38,213 nt of DNA from an uncultured bacterium (lineage in GTDB: Bacteria; Planctomycetota; Phycisphaerae; Phycisphaerales; SM1A02), in assembly GCA_903961015.1 (NCBI GenBank), contig CAJCCX010000284.1, positions 1 through 38,213 of the forward strand. Direction: 5' to 3'. A program made the translations under genes and the position numbers. Shown here in pieces: positions 7,535 through 16,261 of the stretch. The stretch's first letter is position 1, and the number at the start of each line of letters is the position of its first letter. The notes beneath the pieces are model-generated. The model saw only the letters and a program-made list of their open reading frames with translations, searched no databases and was not told the origin of the DNA.

Positions 7535-9094
7535 TCATTGACTTCCAAGCGTGCGATATTGCAGCGCTTCGGCCAAGAACACTGCATTGACTTCAACTTC
7601 GCCAGCAAGGTCTGCGATTGTCCTCGCAACTCTGCGAATCTTGTCATAGGCCCGCGCACTGAGCGCGAGTTCATCCAATCCTCGAGTCAACAAATCAGTC
7701 GCCGCTGCATCAAGGCGACAATGTCGATCAAGAACATCGACACCGAGCCGCGCATTTGGAATATTCCCTTGCCGATTCGCCGCGCGGCGACGTGCTTCGA
7801 TGACTTGATCGCGCAGAGTCTCGCTGTCGACACCAGGCTTCACTCGCGCAAGATCTCGCGCACTCACTCTGCGCACTTCGACATGAAGATCGATGCGATC
7901 CAGCACTGGTCCAGAAACACGCCCGAGATATTCTGACATCATCCTCGCACCTCCTGCCCCTGCGACTCGATCTCCGCGCGCAGTTGGATTCATCGCCGCC
8001 ACCAACATCGTGACTGCTGGCCAGCGCACTGACCCACTCGCGCGTGCGATCGCCACTTCACCGCCTTCGAGCGGTTCTCGCAAAGCTTCCAGCACATCTC
8101 TGCGAAACTCAGGCAATTCATCGAGAAACAAGACGCCGTGATGAGCAAGCGTGATTTCTCCAGGCCGCCCCATCGGACCTCCACCCACAATCGCAACTGC
8201 GCTTGCACCATGATGCGGCGCACGCACAGGTCGTGCAATGTCGAGTGTGCCGCGCGGAGTCTTTCGAAATTCGCACATGCCAACGCACGAACCGATTCGC
8301 ATGACTTCCAGCGCTTCCTCCGCCAAGAGAGGCGGCAGAATCCCAGCGAGTGCGCGCGCCAACATGGTCTTTCCACATCCAGCCGGCCCAAGCAGCAGCG
8401 CATTATGCCCCCCCGCTGCAGCGATCAACATCGCACGCTTCGCAAGCACTTGCCCTTTGATATCTCGAAAGTTCACAGGCGCGAGTCCAGGCGCTGGAAG
8501 TTCGTGTTCGTCTGGCAAATTTGCATCGAACGATTTATCTGCGAGCAAAGCCGGCGCAGATGGAGCACCCTCGCCCCGAAAAAATGCGACGACTTCGCAG
8601 AGCGTCGATGCGCCGATCACTTTCACGCCAGGAACGAGCGATGCTTCGATCGCATTTTCTGTCGGCACGATGACTCCACGATTGTGATCACGCGCCATCA
8701 ATGCAGCGCTGACAGATCCACGAATCGGACGCAATCGACCATCGAGTGCGAGTTCGCCAGCGATCAACCAATCCGCAGGTGATGGCGCATCTGCTCGCTT
8801 TGGCTCCGCAGTTCCAGCAGCGAATAGCAAACCCATTGCAATTGGCAAGTCATAGACGGGTCCCTCCTTACGCGTACCAGCAGGCGCAAGATTGACCAAC
8901 ACATGATGACGAGGGACTTCAAATCCAGAGACTTCGATCGCCCGCCGAACGCGTTCGACGGATTCACGAATCGCCGCATCTGGCAAGCCGACCACGCAAA
9001 TCTGCGGCAATCCATGGGGCGAAAGATGAACTTCCACTTCGCACGGAAGTGCGTCGATTCCCCGCAACATAAAAGCATGAACAAGTGCGTGCAC
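7535..9094 (-). CDS. comM: YifB/ComM-family Mg-chelatase-like AAA+ ATPase
   Basis: ComM is a DNA helicase that promotes branch migration in natural transformation. The 519-residue protein has a Lon-protease-like ChlI domain (about 1-175), an AAA+ domain with Walker A GPAGCGKT (236-243) and Walker B VLFLDELPEF (321-330), and a C-terminal Mg-chelatase domain (about 400-515). The start is GTG at 9094, which gives the usual family N-terminus ending in the RGIDA motif. The AAMNP motif is followed by TARGDR instead of the usual cysteine-containing CPCG. It stands alone on its strand; the exporter gene is divergent. Confidence 0.93.
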   Translation of the reverse strand: MHALVHAFMLRGIDALPCEVEVHLSPHGLPQICVVGLPDAAIRESVERVRRAIEVSGFEVPRHHVLVNLAPAGTRKEGPVYDLPIAMGLLFAAGTAEPKRADAPSPADWLIAGELALDGRLRPIRGSVSAALMARDHNRGVIVPTENAIEASLVPGVKVIGASTLCEVVAFFRGEGAPSAPALLADKSFDANLPDEHELPAPGLAPVNFRDIKGQVLAKRAMLIAAAGGHNALLLGPAGCGKTMLARALAGILPPLLAEEALEVMRIGSCVGMCEFRKTPRGTLDIARPVRAPHHGASAVAIVGGGPMGRPGEITLAHHGVLFLDELPEFRRDVLEALREPLEGGEVAIARASGSVRWPAVTMLVAAMNPTARGDRVAGAGGARMMSEYLGRVSGPVLDRIDLHVEVRRVSARDLARVKPGVDSETLRDQVIEARRRAANRQGNIPNARLGVDVLDRHCRLDAAATDLLTRGLDELALSARAYDKIRRVARTIADLAGEVEVNAVFLAEALQYRTLGSQ

Positions 9095-9172
9095 AGCGAG
9101 AACCTAGTTGCTTGCCGACGACGTCCGACAAATCTGCCCCTTTTTCTCTATCTTCAACCTTGCGAGCGCCAC

Positions 9173-9991
9173 TTGGATTTCCCAACTCTCACACTCTCAA
9201 TTCTGATCGGTACCGTTGGCGGTTTCCTTGGAGGGCTCTTTGGAATTGGCGGCGGAGTTGTGATCATCCCCCTGCTGACGATGGCGCAAGGAAGTAATCC
9301 GCATCTCTATCAAGCGGCAAGCCTTGTTGCGGCACTGCTCGTCAGCGCGGGCAGCATTCCGCAACACATTCGTGCACAGGCAATTCGCTGGGAATTCGCA
9401 GTTCGCACAATTCCATTTTCGATTGCAACTGTTGGCGTAGGCATTGCCATCGGCATTTATCTTCCCAGCACACAATGGCTCGAATGGATTTTTGCGGCGT
9501 TCTTAATCTGTGTAGCCATTTCTGAAATCACTCGCCGACTGCAAAATAATTCTGCAAATTCTAACTCTCCCGTGCTTGCCGAACGACTTGGGTGGGGACC
9601 AGCATCCATCATCGGATCGGTGATGGGAACGCTTTCTGGATTGCTTGGAATTGGCGGTGGCGTGATTGCGATGCCGTTGATGCGTGTCGTCAATCACTTC
9701 GACATTCGCACAACGATCGCAACAAGCGCATTTTTAGTTTTGCCAACGGTCATCGTTGCAGTGATCTTGAAATATTCCACGCTCTCATCTGTCAAGACAC
9801 CAGCAGGCGATCCCGTCACTCTCAGTTCGGCACTCTGGCTTGCGGCAGCACTCGCTCCTGGCGCATTTGTTGGCGCAAACATTGGCGCGTCGCTCGTTCA
9901 CAAACTTCCGATGCGCAAGCTTTCTTTCGCATTCGGATTGCTCTGCGCAATTCTTGCGATTCGCATGTCGGGGATCGTCACGTTCAAGTGA
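9173..9991 (+). CDS. TauE/SafE-family membrane transporter
   Basis: The protein belongs to the TauE/SafE (DUF81) family of sulfite/organosulfonate exporters and shows its internal duplication: GGFLGGLFGIGGGVVIIPLL near the N-terminus and GTLSGLLGIGGGVIAMPLM in the middle, with about eight membrane segments. The track start at 8903 lies inside comM on the opposite strand and is not credible. TTG at 9173 puts the first helix directly at the N-terminus and gives 272 aa, the usual length; it lacks a clear Shine-Dalgarno, so the start is uncertain. The substrate is not deducible. The next gene follows after 33 nt or less. Confidence 0.85.
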   Translation: MDFPTLTLSILIGTVGGFLGGLFGIGGGVVIIPLLTMAQGSNPHLYQAASLVAALLVSAGSIPQHIRAQAIRWEFAVRTIPFSIATVGVGIAIGIYLPSTQWLEWIFAAFLICVAISEITRRLQNNSANSNSPVLAERLGWGPASIIGSVMGTLSGLLGIGGGVIAMPLMRVVNHFDIRTTIATSAFLVLPTVIVAVILKYSTLSSVKTPAGDPVTLSSALWLAAALAPGAFVGANIGASLVHKLPMRKLSFAFGLLCAILAIRMSGIVTFK

Positions 9992-10024
9992 TTGGCGCAT
10001 TCAAGTGATAGGCTCAAGCAACAA

Positions 10025-10777
10025 ATGAACTTGGAATCACAAAACCATACGGCCTCAAAGTTCCGGCGAAATCTGGTGATCGCACTTGGGATTTTGTGGA
10101 TGTTGGTGCCCGCATTTCTGGGGATACTCCTTCTCACTGAAATTGGACCTGTTGGAGATTGGCTGCGAAGCCAACCAAATGGGAAGTTCTTTATTTTCGT
10201 TGGGATATTCGCAATCACCACTGGATTTGGACTTCTCCCGCCCTATGCACAAGCAATTCTCGGAGGCTGGGTCTTCGGCGCTGAGTATGGAACCATTGCC
10301 GTCATGTGCGGCCTACTCGGCGGCGCGACCATTGGTTTTTTCTTTGCACGCATCATCAGCGGCGCTTCCATCATTGGATTGATCGACCGCAATCCACGCG
10401 GCCGAGTTATCCGCACAGCGCTCGTTGAATCAAATCAACACCGAACTTTTTTCCTCATCCTGCTCCTTCGCCTTCCTCCCAATTCACCATTTGCGATCGC
10501 CAATCTAGCCATGGGCGCAGCAGGCGTAAGAGCACTTCCGTTTCTCGCAGGAACCGGGATCGGAATGCTTCCGCGAACATTTTTTATATGTGGAACTGCT
10601 GCGACTGCCGCAGCAACGGGAGCGCATGACTTGCAAGAGCTTCTCGCAAAGCAAGGATGGGGATGGATTGCCGTCGGCGTCGGCTGCCTCCTCGTCGCGC
10701 TATTCGCCATTCGCATGGTTTCCATCAGCGCGCTCAAGCGGGCAGGTTTGATGGAACAATCACCGCCCTCGCCGTAA
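10025..10777 (+). CDS. TVP38/TMEM64 (VTT-domain) membrane protein
   Basis: The 250-residue protein has a first membrane segment (VIALGILWMLVPAFLGILLL) followed by the VTT-domain pattern GFGLLPPYAQAILGGWVFGAEYGTIAVMCGLLGGATIGFFFAR and LLRLPPNSPFAIANLAMGAAGV. VTT/DedA-superfamily proteins act in membrane lipid scrambling or transport; the precise role is not deducible. An alternative TTG start at 9992 directly abuts the TauE stop and would add 11 residues. Both genes are probably one operon. Confidence 0.83.
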   Translation: MNLESQNHTASKFRRNLVIALGILWMLVPAFLGILLLTEIGPVGDWLRSQPNGKFFIFVGIFAITTGFGLLPPYAQAILGGWVFGAEYGTIAVMCGLLGGATIGFFFARIISGASIIGLIDRNPRGRVIRTALVESNQHRTFFLILLLRLPPNSPFAIANLAMGAAGVRALPFLAGTGIGMLPRTFFICGTAATAAATGAHDLQELLAKQGWGWIAVGVGCLLVALFAIRMVSISALKRAGLMEQSPPSP

Positions 10778-10800
10778 AAATACAGCCGTGGAAAGACAGC

Positions 10801-11385
10801 TCAAGGACCAGTCAACGGCGGCTGCACTCCGGAAGGATTTGCAACTGCTGGCGCAGGATCAGGGATCGTCTGAGTTGAAGTGTCGCGGGCAGACGGCGCT
10901 TCCAATCCATTTGGATCGGCAACTTGCGTCGTGGTTATCCCTGAAGCCGGTTTGCTCAAGTCAATCGGCAACTGCGCAAGTCGTGAATCAATCTCGCCAA
11001 AGAAGTGATCCGCTTCGGTCAAGAAATTTGGCGGACGAATGGCCGCCCGTGAATTCAGAACGATTTTCGGCACTCGATCATTTGCGTCGACAAGAACAGA
11101 AAAAGTCCACGTTTCATTTTGGCGTCGAAGCGCTTCGCCCGGCTCGGCATAATCTCGCTTTAGTTCGCGGTAAATTTCAATGCGATTTGCGTCCGCGTCG
11201 ACAAAGACACCGTTTTCCGTGACGAACCAGTTGGAATACTTTGGATTCCGTGCGGCACCAAGCGCAGCTTGCCAGAGTTGATCGTGACTGACGCCAGGAT
11301 AATCACGAGACACGGTATTGCATCCTGCTGCAAGCAAGATAACGGCGCACATCATCACTGCATTCTTAATCGATAAAAATTGCAT
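10801..11385 (-). CDS. Lipoprotein of unknown function
   Basis: From the ATG at 11385 the product is 194 aa with a type II signal sequence, MQFLSIKNAVMMCAVILLAAGC, lipobox LAAGC. The mature part has one conserved-looking alpha/beta region (YPGVSHDQLWQAALGAARN, then beta strands with YRELKRDYAEPGEALRRQ) and a Pro/Thr-rich tail. No family is recognised. The start overlaps the end of yebC by 20 nt, so it is the last gene of the nusA operon as laid out here. The track start at 11427 would place extra residues before the signal and is less likely; 11355 is another option. Confidence 0.7.
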   Translation of the reverse strand: MQFLSIKNAVMMCAVILLAAGCNTVSRDYPGVSHDQLWQAALGAARNPKYSNWFVTENGVFVDADANRIEIYRELKRDYAEPGEALRRQNETWTFSVLVDANDRVPKIVLNSRAAIRPPNFLTEADHFFGEIDSRLAQLPIDLSKPASGITTTQVADPNGLEAPSARDTSTQTIPDPAPAVANPSGVQPPLTGP

Positions 11386-12091
11386 TTGAAAAAACTTTCT
11401 GCACATCATCGTGCTCTTCAAGGGCATCGATCAAACGAACAATCTGCGCGGAGTGCTCGCCTTCAACTTCGACTGTTGTGGAGGGTATCCACATAATCTG
11501 CGCTTCCGCAGCTGGCATTTGTGCAGCTTCGAGAGCGTCACGAATGGCCGCAAGAGCAGCAGGCGAACACGTGATTTGCCACATTTCATCTTCGGCAGAA
11601 ACATCGTCCGCTCCAGCCTCCAGAACGATCTCCATCAAACGATCTTCTTCGATGCGTGTGCGCTCGATGACCAACACTCCTGCATGATGCAGGTTGTAAG
11701 AAACTGAGCCAAGAACGCCGAGATTTCCGCCGTTCTTGTCAAAGATCATTCGGATATCAGGAGCAGTGCGATTGACATTGGATGTCAAACATTCAGCAAT
11801 GATGGCAACCCCTCCTGCGCCATATCCCTCGTATCGAATCGCCTGAAAATTCTCACCATCAATTTCCCCCGAACCTTTCTTCACAGCTTTTTCGATTGTC
11901 TCGCGAGGCATGTTGACGCTCTTGGCTTCATCAATAGCCATGCGCAGCGAAGAATTGAATCGAACATCTCCCCCGCCAAGTCTCGCAGCAACGATGATCG
12001 CACGAGATGCTTTGGACCACATCTTCCCGCGCTTCTTGTCCACCGCAGCTTTGCGGTGTTTCATATTTTTCCATGCGCTATGACCAGCCAT
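11366..12091 (-). CDS. yebC: YebC/TACO1-family protein
   Basis: The 241-residue product begins with the invariant MAGHSAWKNMKHRKAAVDKKRGK and contains GGGDVRFNSSLRMAIDEAKSVNMPRETIEKAVKKG, RYEGYGAGGVAIIAECLTSNVNRTAPDIR and FDKNGGNLGVLGSVSYNL, all diagnostic. The family includes PmpR-type transcription regulators and TACO1-like translational activators that relieve ribosome stalling at proline runs. The latter role suits an operon of translation factors. Its leader carries an unusual repeat (12102-12157). Confidence 0.96.
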   Translation of the reverse strand: MAGHSAWKNMKHRKAAVDKKRGKMWSKASRAIIVAARLGGGDVRFNSSLRMAIDEAKSVNMPRETIEKAVKKGSGEIDGENFQAIRYEGYGAGGVAIIAECLTSNVNRTAPDIRMIFDKNGGNLGVLGSVSYNLHHAGVLVIERTRIEEDRLMEIVLEAGADDVSAEDEMWQITCSPAALAAIRDALEAAQMPAAEAQIMWIPSTTVEVEGEHSAQIVRLIDALEEHDDVQKVFSNAIFID

Positions 12092-12101
12092 GAGCTTTGT
12101 A

Positions 12102-12157
12102 CCTATTTTTTGCGCCTATTTTGGGTGCCTATTTTGGGGCCTATTTTGCGCCTATTG
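12102..12157 (-). repeat. AATAGG tandem motif array in the yebC leader
   Basis: On the plus strand CCTATTTT starts at 12102, 12115, 12128 and 12140, with a fifth partial CCTATTG at 12151, giving a period of 11-13 nt. In yebC mRNA sense this is five AATAGG motifs separated by C-rich spacers, filling the gap between the preceding stop (12170) and the yebC ATG (12091). The last AGG is about 11 nt before the ATG and may serve as a weak ribosome-binding site. Confidence 0.75.
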
Positions 12158-12169
12158 ATAAAAATAAAT

Positions 12170-12991
12170 TTAACGGGATCGAGCCGTGGCTTTCGCCTTT
12201 GGCTTTGCTTTTACCTTCGGCTTTGTAATGGTTTTAGCACTGGTCTTAGAACTGGTCTTTGCACTCGGCTTTGCCACGGGCTTGGGATGCGTTTTGGCAT
12301 GTTCGGCGGATGTTGCCGCTGCTCCGCGTGGCTTCTTCGTTGCTTCGCGTTTGATGCGAGCCTCTTCCGCACGACCAGAATTATGAAACGCATCCGCTGC
12401 TGCAACGAGTGCGAAATGCATCTGCCGCGCACGATCGCTCTTAAATTTCTTTGCAAAAAGTTCTGTCAGCGAACTGGGCTTCATATCTTCTGGAAGCACT
12501 TCATAATGCACCAACATATCAACTGTTGTCTGGTCGATCGGCACGAGGGCGACATCGAATCCAAGCAACATCATGCGAGAAACTGCATAGGTTCGCATTC
12601 CCTCAAGATTCTCAAGATAAATCCGAACGTCTTTCTTTGGCTTGCCCACAAGTTGTTCCAAACTGACTCGGTGATGTCGACGGAAGAGGTCAAATAATGT
12701 CATCCGCAATCTGCGCATACGCCCGAATCCATCTGGATATTTCAGCCCAATCGTCGTCACCATCTCTTCAACCAAGTTGACTCGGAATTCGTTGAAGTCA
12801 ACATTGCGACTTCGAACGCGCTGCATCGCCGTATCAGCCATCTCGGTGGTTGCGTCATACAAAAGCGATGAGTGAATCAGCAACGCCGTCAAATCTGCGA
12901 CATTTGGTTCTTCGGTACGCGCACGGGCGCTGTACTTCTTAATCAGTGAATTCAGACGATTGATGTTGAAAGCCGGTTTCTTCTCTGTCAT
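12170..12991 (-). CDS. HhH-GPD (endonuclease III-like) protein with histone-like basic tail
   Basis: Residues about 10-205 resemble the helix-hairpin-helix GPD fold of base-excision glycosylases: KDVRIYLENLEGMRTYAVSRMMLLGFDVALVPIDQTTVDML matches the HhH hairpin and the downstream catalytic-Asp region, with Asp153 where endonuclease III has its Asp. The lysine that marks bifunctional enzymes is not seen in the hairpin, and no Cys4 iron-sulfur cluster is present. Residues about 210-273 are a Lys/Ala/Pro/Ser tail like histone H1. The ATG overlaps the rbfA stop (ATGA). It could be a monofunctional glycosylase or a catalytically dead DNA-binding protein. Confidence 0.65.
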   Translation of the reverse strand: MTEKKPAFNINRLNSLIKKYSARARTEEPNVADLTALLIHSSLLYDATTEMADTAMQRVRSRNVDFNEFRVNLVEEMVTTIGLKYPDGFGRMRRLRMTLFDLFRRHHRVSLEQLVGKPKKDVRIYLENLEGMRTYAVSRMMLLGFDVALVPIDQTTVDMLVHYEVLPEDMKPSSLTELFAKKFKSDRARQMHFALVAAADAFHNSGRAEEARIKREATKKPRGAAATSAEHAKTHPKPVAKPSAKTSSKTSAKTITKPKVKAKPKAKATARSR

Positions 12992-13386
12992 GGGAGAGCC
13001 TCTTCAGTTGGTGGAATCAATTCGAAAATCAATTGCGGCACGCGCCGCAGACTGGTGGTTTCGCGCAGCGACGATCGGAAAAAACCAATCGCACTTCGCA
13101 AAGCCGCGAGCGAGAGCGGACCTCGATCTGCGGGAAGGACCGAGACCTTGATCCGAGCTGCCAATAAATCTGGACTGAGACGCACTTCTTGAATGGAAAC
13201 CATTCCCTGCAAGCGAGGGTCGGAGAGTCCTCGTACGATTCGATCTTGGAGCGCGCGCTGCAAAACGCTTGCAACCTGAGCTGGGCGCGAACTTGGCGCT
13301 TCATGCCGCGCAGTTCCATCCGAACTGAACGAAACTCCAGATGGAAGTTTCGGTCCTTTTCCTCGACGCTCACGCATTTCCGCCAC
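12988..13386 (-). CDS. rbfA: Ribosome-binding factor A
   Basis: RbfA binds the 30S subunit and assists 16S rRNA 5'-end maturation. The 132-residue protein has the family core: RPAQVASVLQRALQDRIVRGLSDPRLQGMVSIQEVRLSPDLLAARIKVSVL, then FRSSLRETTSLRRVPQLIFEL. The GTG start at 13386 lies 17 nt inside the end of infB, and the stop overlaps the next ATG, so it is coupled on both sides. An internal ATG at 13377 is an alternative start. Confidence 0.93.
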   Translation of the reverse strand: MAEMRERRGKGPKLPSGVSFSSDGTARHEAPSSRPAQVASVLQRALQDRIVRGLSDPRLQGMVSIQEVRLSPDLLAARIKVSVLPADRGPLSLAALRSAIGFFRSSLRETTSLRRVPQLIFELIPPTEEALP

Positions 13387-16180
13387 CTAGCGGCCGAACC
13401 GTGATCGTGCGATAGCACTCCAACACGTCGCCCTCGCGGATGTCGTCATACCCATTGATCTTCATGCCGCATTCGTTTCCGGAGCGAACTTCCTTCGCAT
13501 CTTCTTTGAATCGCTTGAGTTGCTCGAGACGGCGATCTTTTTCAACCACGATTCCATCGCGCGTCACGCGGATCTGCGCATTTCGCTCGATGACTCCGTC
13601 TGTGACATAACAACCTGCGATTGCACCGACCTTGGTGATCTTGAAGACGGCACGAACATCTGCATGTCCAAGAACCTGCAACTTGATCTCTGGTTCCAAG
13701 AGTCCGCGAACAGCCTTGTCCATGTCATCTGTCAACTGATAAATAACTTCGTAGAGTCGAATATCAATCTTGCGCACTTCCGCAAGTTGCCGCGACTTTG
13801 CGTTGCTTGTCACATTGAAGCCCACGATGACCGCGCCAGTCGTTGCAGCGAGTTCGACATCACTTTCGTTGATTCCGCCGACGCCTGCATGCTTAATAGA
13901 AATGCTGACATCTTCTGCTTTGATGCGGCCAAGAACGACTTTGAGCGTCTCCACGGATCCTTGCACATCGCCTTTGACGATCAATGGCAATTCCTTCTTC
14001 TTCGATTTCGCCATCGTCTCGAAAATATTGTCCAGCGTCACCTTTGGAGCAGAAAGTTCTCGATCTCGCTCGAATGCGCGTCGCTCAATCGCAGCCTGTT
14101 CGGCCGCTGCGAGACTCTCAACAACATAGAACTTATCGCCAGCATCTGGAAGCATGTCGATGCCAGAAATTGCTACAGCTGCAGTCGGTTCCGCGGTAGT
14201 GATGCGCTCATTGCGATCGCTCACGATGTCGCGGACTCGACCAAAGGCTCGTCCGACCACTACGAAATCGCCTCGCTTGAGACAACCTTCTTGCACGAGC
14301 AATTGTGCGACGGGGCCACGGCCTTCTTCCATGCGCGCTTCAAGCACACTTCCTTGAGCGTGACCTCCCCAATCCGCCTTCAAGTCCAACACGTCTGCTT
14401 GCAGCGCAATCGTTTCTAAAAGTTCTGGAAGTCCAGTGCCCTTGAGTCCACTGACAAGAGCGATTTCAACTGAACCTCCCCACGGAACGGGATTCAAGTC
14501 ATTCTTGGCGAGCTCGCCATAAATGCGTTGCAGATTCTTCTCGTCGAATTCTGGACGATCAATCTTGTTGAGAGCGACAATCACGGAAACCTTCGCCGCT
14601 TTAATATGATTGATGCTCTCGATGGTTTGTGGCATCAGCCCGTCAACAGCATCAATGACCAAGATGACGATGTCTGTCACCTTCGCACCGCGCGCACGCA
14701 TTGCTGTGAAGGCTTCGTGACCTGGCGTGTCGATAAATGTGATCATGCGTGGCTGATCGCCAGCCTTGACTTCAACCTGAAATGCACGAGTGGATTGGGT
14801 GATTCCACCCGCTTCGCCTGCTGCAACATTTGTGCTGCGGATTCGATCAAGAAGCGTCGTCTTGCCGTGATCGACATGCCCGAGAATCGTGACAACGGCT
14901 GGACGCGAACGTTCATCCACTCTGGTTCGCGCTGCGAATCGTTCTTCGATTTCATCCGATGCTGTCTTCGCTTCGTCGATTTCAATTTCAATATTGAATG
15001 CCATCATCAATTCCATCGATTGATCTCCATCAAGCGCTGTATTGATTGTGATTGGATTTCCGGCAAGCAGAGATTTCTTCATGAGCTCCGACATCTTCAC
15101 ACCAGTCAGCTCAGAAAGTTCCTTCACCGAAACTGGATTGGGAACATGGACTGGACCTTGTGGCTTGGCTACAACCGCTCGACCTTGCGGAGAATGCGAA
15201 GACCGTGTGGAAGTTCGGTGCTTGCGAAAGAAACCATCTGCTTGGCCAATTCGACTTGCACGCTCTTCAATATCTTTGTTTGAACGCGATCCATCACGTG
15301 CTGGATCTGCTCGACCAGTTCGACCCGCATCCGACGGACGGCGCTTCGATGGAGGCAATGCACCTCGACGATTCGCGGGATCACCTGCACCAGCGCCCGC
15401 TCCAGTGCCAATACTTGGACCACCAGTACGCCCCATTGGAGGACGGTTCGTACCGAATTGACCGCCCATTCGAGGGCGAGGCGCGGCGATGTTGTCGGCA
15501 GCTTCGACTCGAATGACTTTCGGTCCAGAAAGGCTTGTTTTCGTGGGTTGATCGAGCACTTGAGATGTCGGACGCGCCCGAACTGGACGCGTGGGAACAT
15601 TCATCGGTGCAGGAACAAATGGTTTCGGTGGTGGAACAACAACAACAGGCTTCGGCGGCAGAACAGGAACAACTGGCTTTGGTGGCGCGACTGGAGCGTC
15701 AACAACTGAAGTTCCTCCATCAATTCCATCGCTCGATTGATCCTTCGCCGTCACAGATGAAGCCGCCGCAGATGAAGCCATCACAGACGGCTGCTTTGCT
15801 GCAATATCGATCGAAGCAATAGGCTCTTCAATGGTCACAGCGCTTGCACTCGCGACAACAGCAGTTTCCGTGACCGATTTTGGTTCATCAGATGGCGGCG
15901 CATCCCCCGCCACTTTCTTTTTCTTCGGTGCAGCCTTCTGAACACGCTCACGAATTCCAACAACATCAACACTGGCTGCGATCTCCGCTCCAGTCGTGGA
16001 ACCTGATCCTCCGAACCATTCCTTGATTGTCTCAGCCAATCCAATTGGGATCGATGCTTGTGGCGACGTTACACCTTCAATGCCTTCGCTGATGCATTTC
16101 TCGATGATGTCCTTTGTTGGGATACCGAGATCTTTAGCGACCTGCGTGATTCGAATTTTCTTGACGGTCTTAGTTGCCAC
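13370..16180 (-). CDS. infB: Translation initiation factor IF-2
   Basis: IF-2 is the GTPase that places initiator tRNA on the 30S subunit. The 936-residue protein has an N-terminal IF2-N module (MATKTVKKIRITQVAKDLGI), a long Pro/Val/Ala-rich linker (about 90-340), a second IF2-N-like segment (about 350-400), the G domain with GHVDHGKT (434-441), DTPGH (484-488) and NKID (538-541), and C-terminal beta-barrel domains. The switch-region motif usually written GITQH reads GITQS (459-463) followed by TRAF. The start is GTG at 16180 with GGAG 8 nt upstream. It lies 81 nt after nusA and overlaps rbfA. Confidence 0.97.
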   Translation of the reverse strand: MATKTVKKIRITQVAKDLGIPTKDIIEKCISEGIEGVTSPQASIPIGLAETIKEWFGGSGSTTGAEIAASVDVVGIRERVQKAAPKKKKVAGDAPPSDEPKSVTETAVVASASAVTIEEPIASIDIAAKQPSVMASSAAASSVTAKDQSSDGIDGGTSVVDAPVAPPKPVVPVLPPKPVVVVPPPKPFVPAPMNVPTRPVRARPTSQVLDQPTKTSLSGPKVIRVEAADNIAAPRPRMGGQFGTNRPPMGRTGGPSIGTGAGAGAGDPANRRGALPPSKRRPSDAGRTGRADPARDGSRSNKDIEERASRIGQADGFFRKHRTSTRSSHSPQGRAVVAKPQGPVHVPNPVSVKELSELTGVKMSELMKKSLLAGNPITINTALDGDQSMELMMAFNIEIEIDEAKTASDEIEERFAARTRVDERSRPAVVTILGHVDHGKTTLLDRIRSTNVAAGEAGGITQSTRAFQVEVKAGDQPRMITFIDTPGHEAFTAMRARGAKVTDIVILVIDAVDGLMPQTIESINHIKAAKVSVIVALNKIDRPEFDEKNLQRIYGELAKNDLNPVPWGGSVEIALVSGLKGTGLPELLETIALQADVLDLKADWGGHAQGSVLEARMEEGRGPVAQLLVQEGCLKRGDFVVVGRAFGRVRDIVSDRNERITTAEPTAAVAISGIDMLPDAGDKFYVVESLAAAEQAAIERRAFERDRELSAPKVTLDNIFETMAKSKKKELPLIVKGDVQGSVETLKVVLGRIKAEDVSISIKHAGVGGINESDVELAATTGAVIVGFNVTSNAKSRQLAEVRKIDIRLYEVIYQLTDDMDKAVRGLLEPEIKLQVLGHADVRAVFKITKVGAIAGCYVTDGVIERNAQIRVTRDGIVVEKDRRLEQLKRFKEDAKEVRSGNECGMKINGYDDIREGDVLECYRTITVRPLGGGNA

Positions 16181-16261
16181 GATTTACTCCAATGGAAAGT
16201 GAAAAAACAAACGCGAATGAAACGTTCCATACTGAAGGATCAGTGTTGGAGTGATAGGTCA

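Noticed and set aside
8903-9172. Long N-terminal extension of the TauE-like protein
   Set aside because: It overlaps comM by about 190 nt on the opposite strand and has no membrane or signal features; the TTG at 9173 fits the family length.
13520-15516. Several 80-300-aa plus-strand ORFs opposite infB
   Set aside because: They are antisense shadows of the infB codon pattern, with no motifs or plausible starts.
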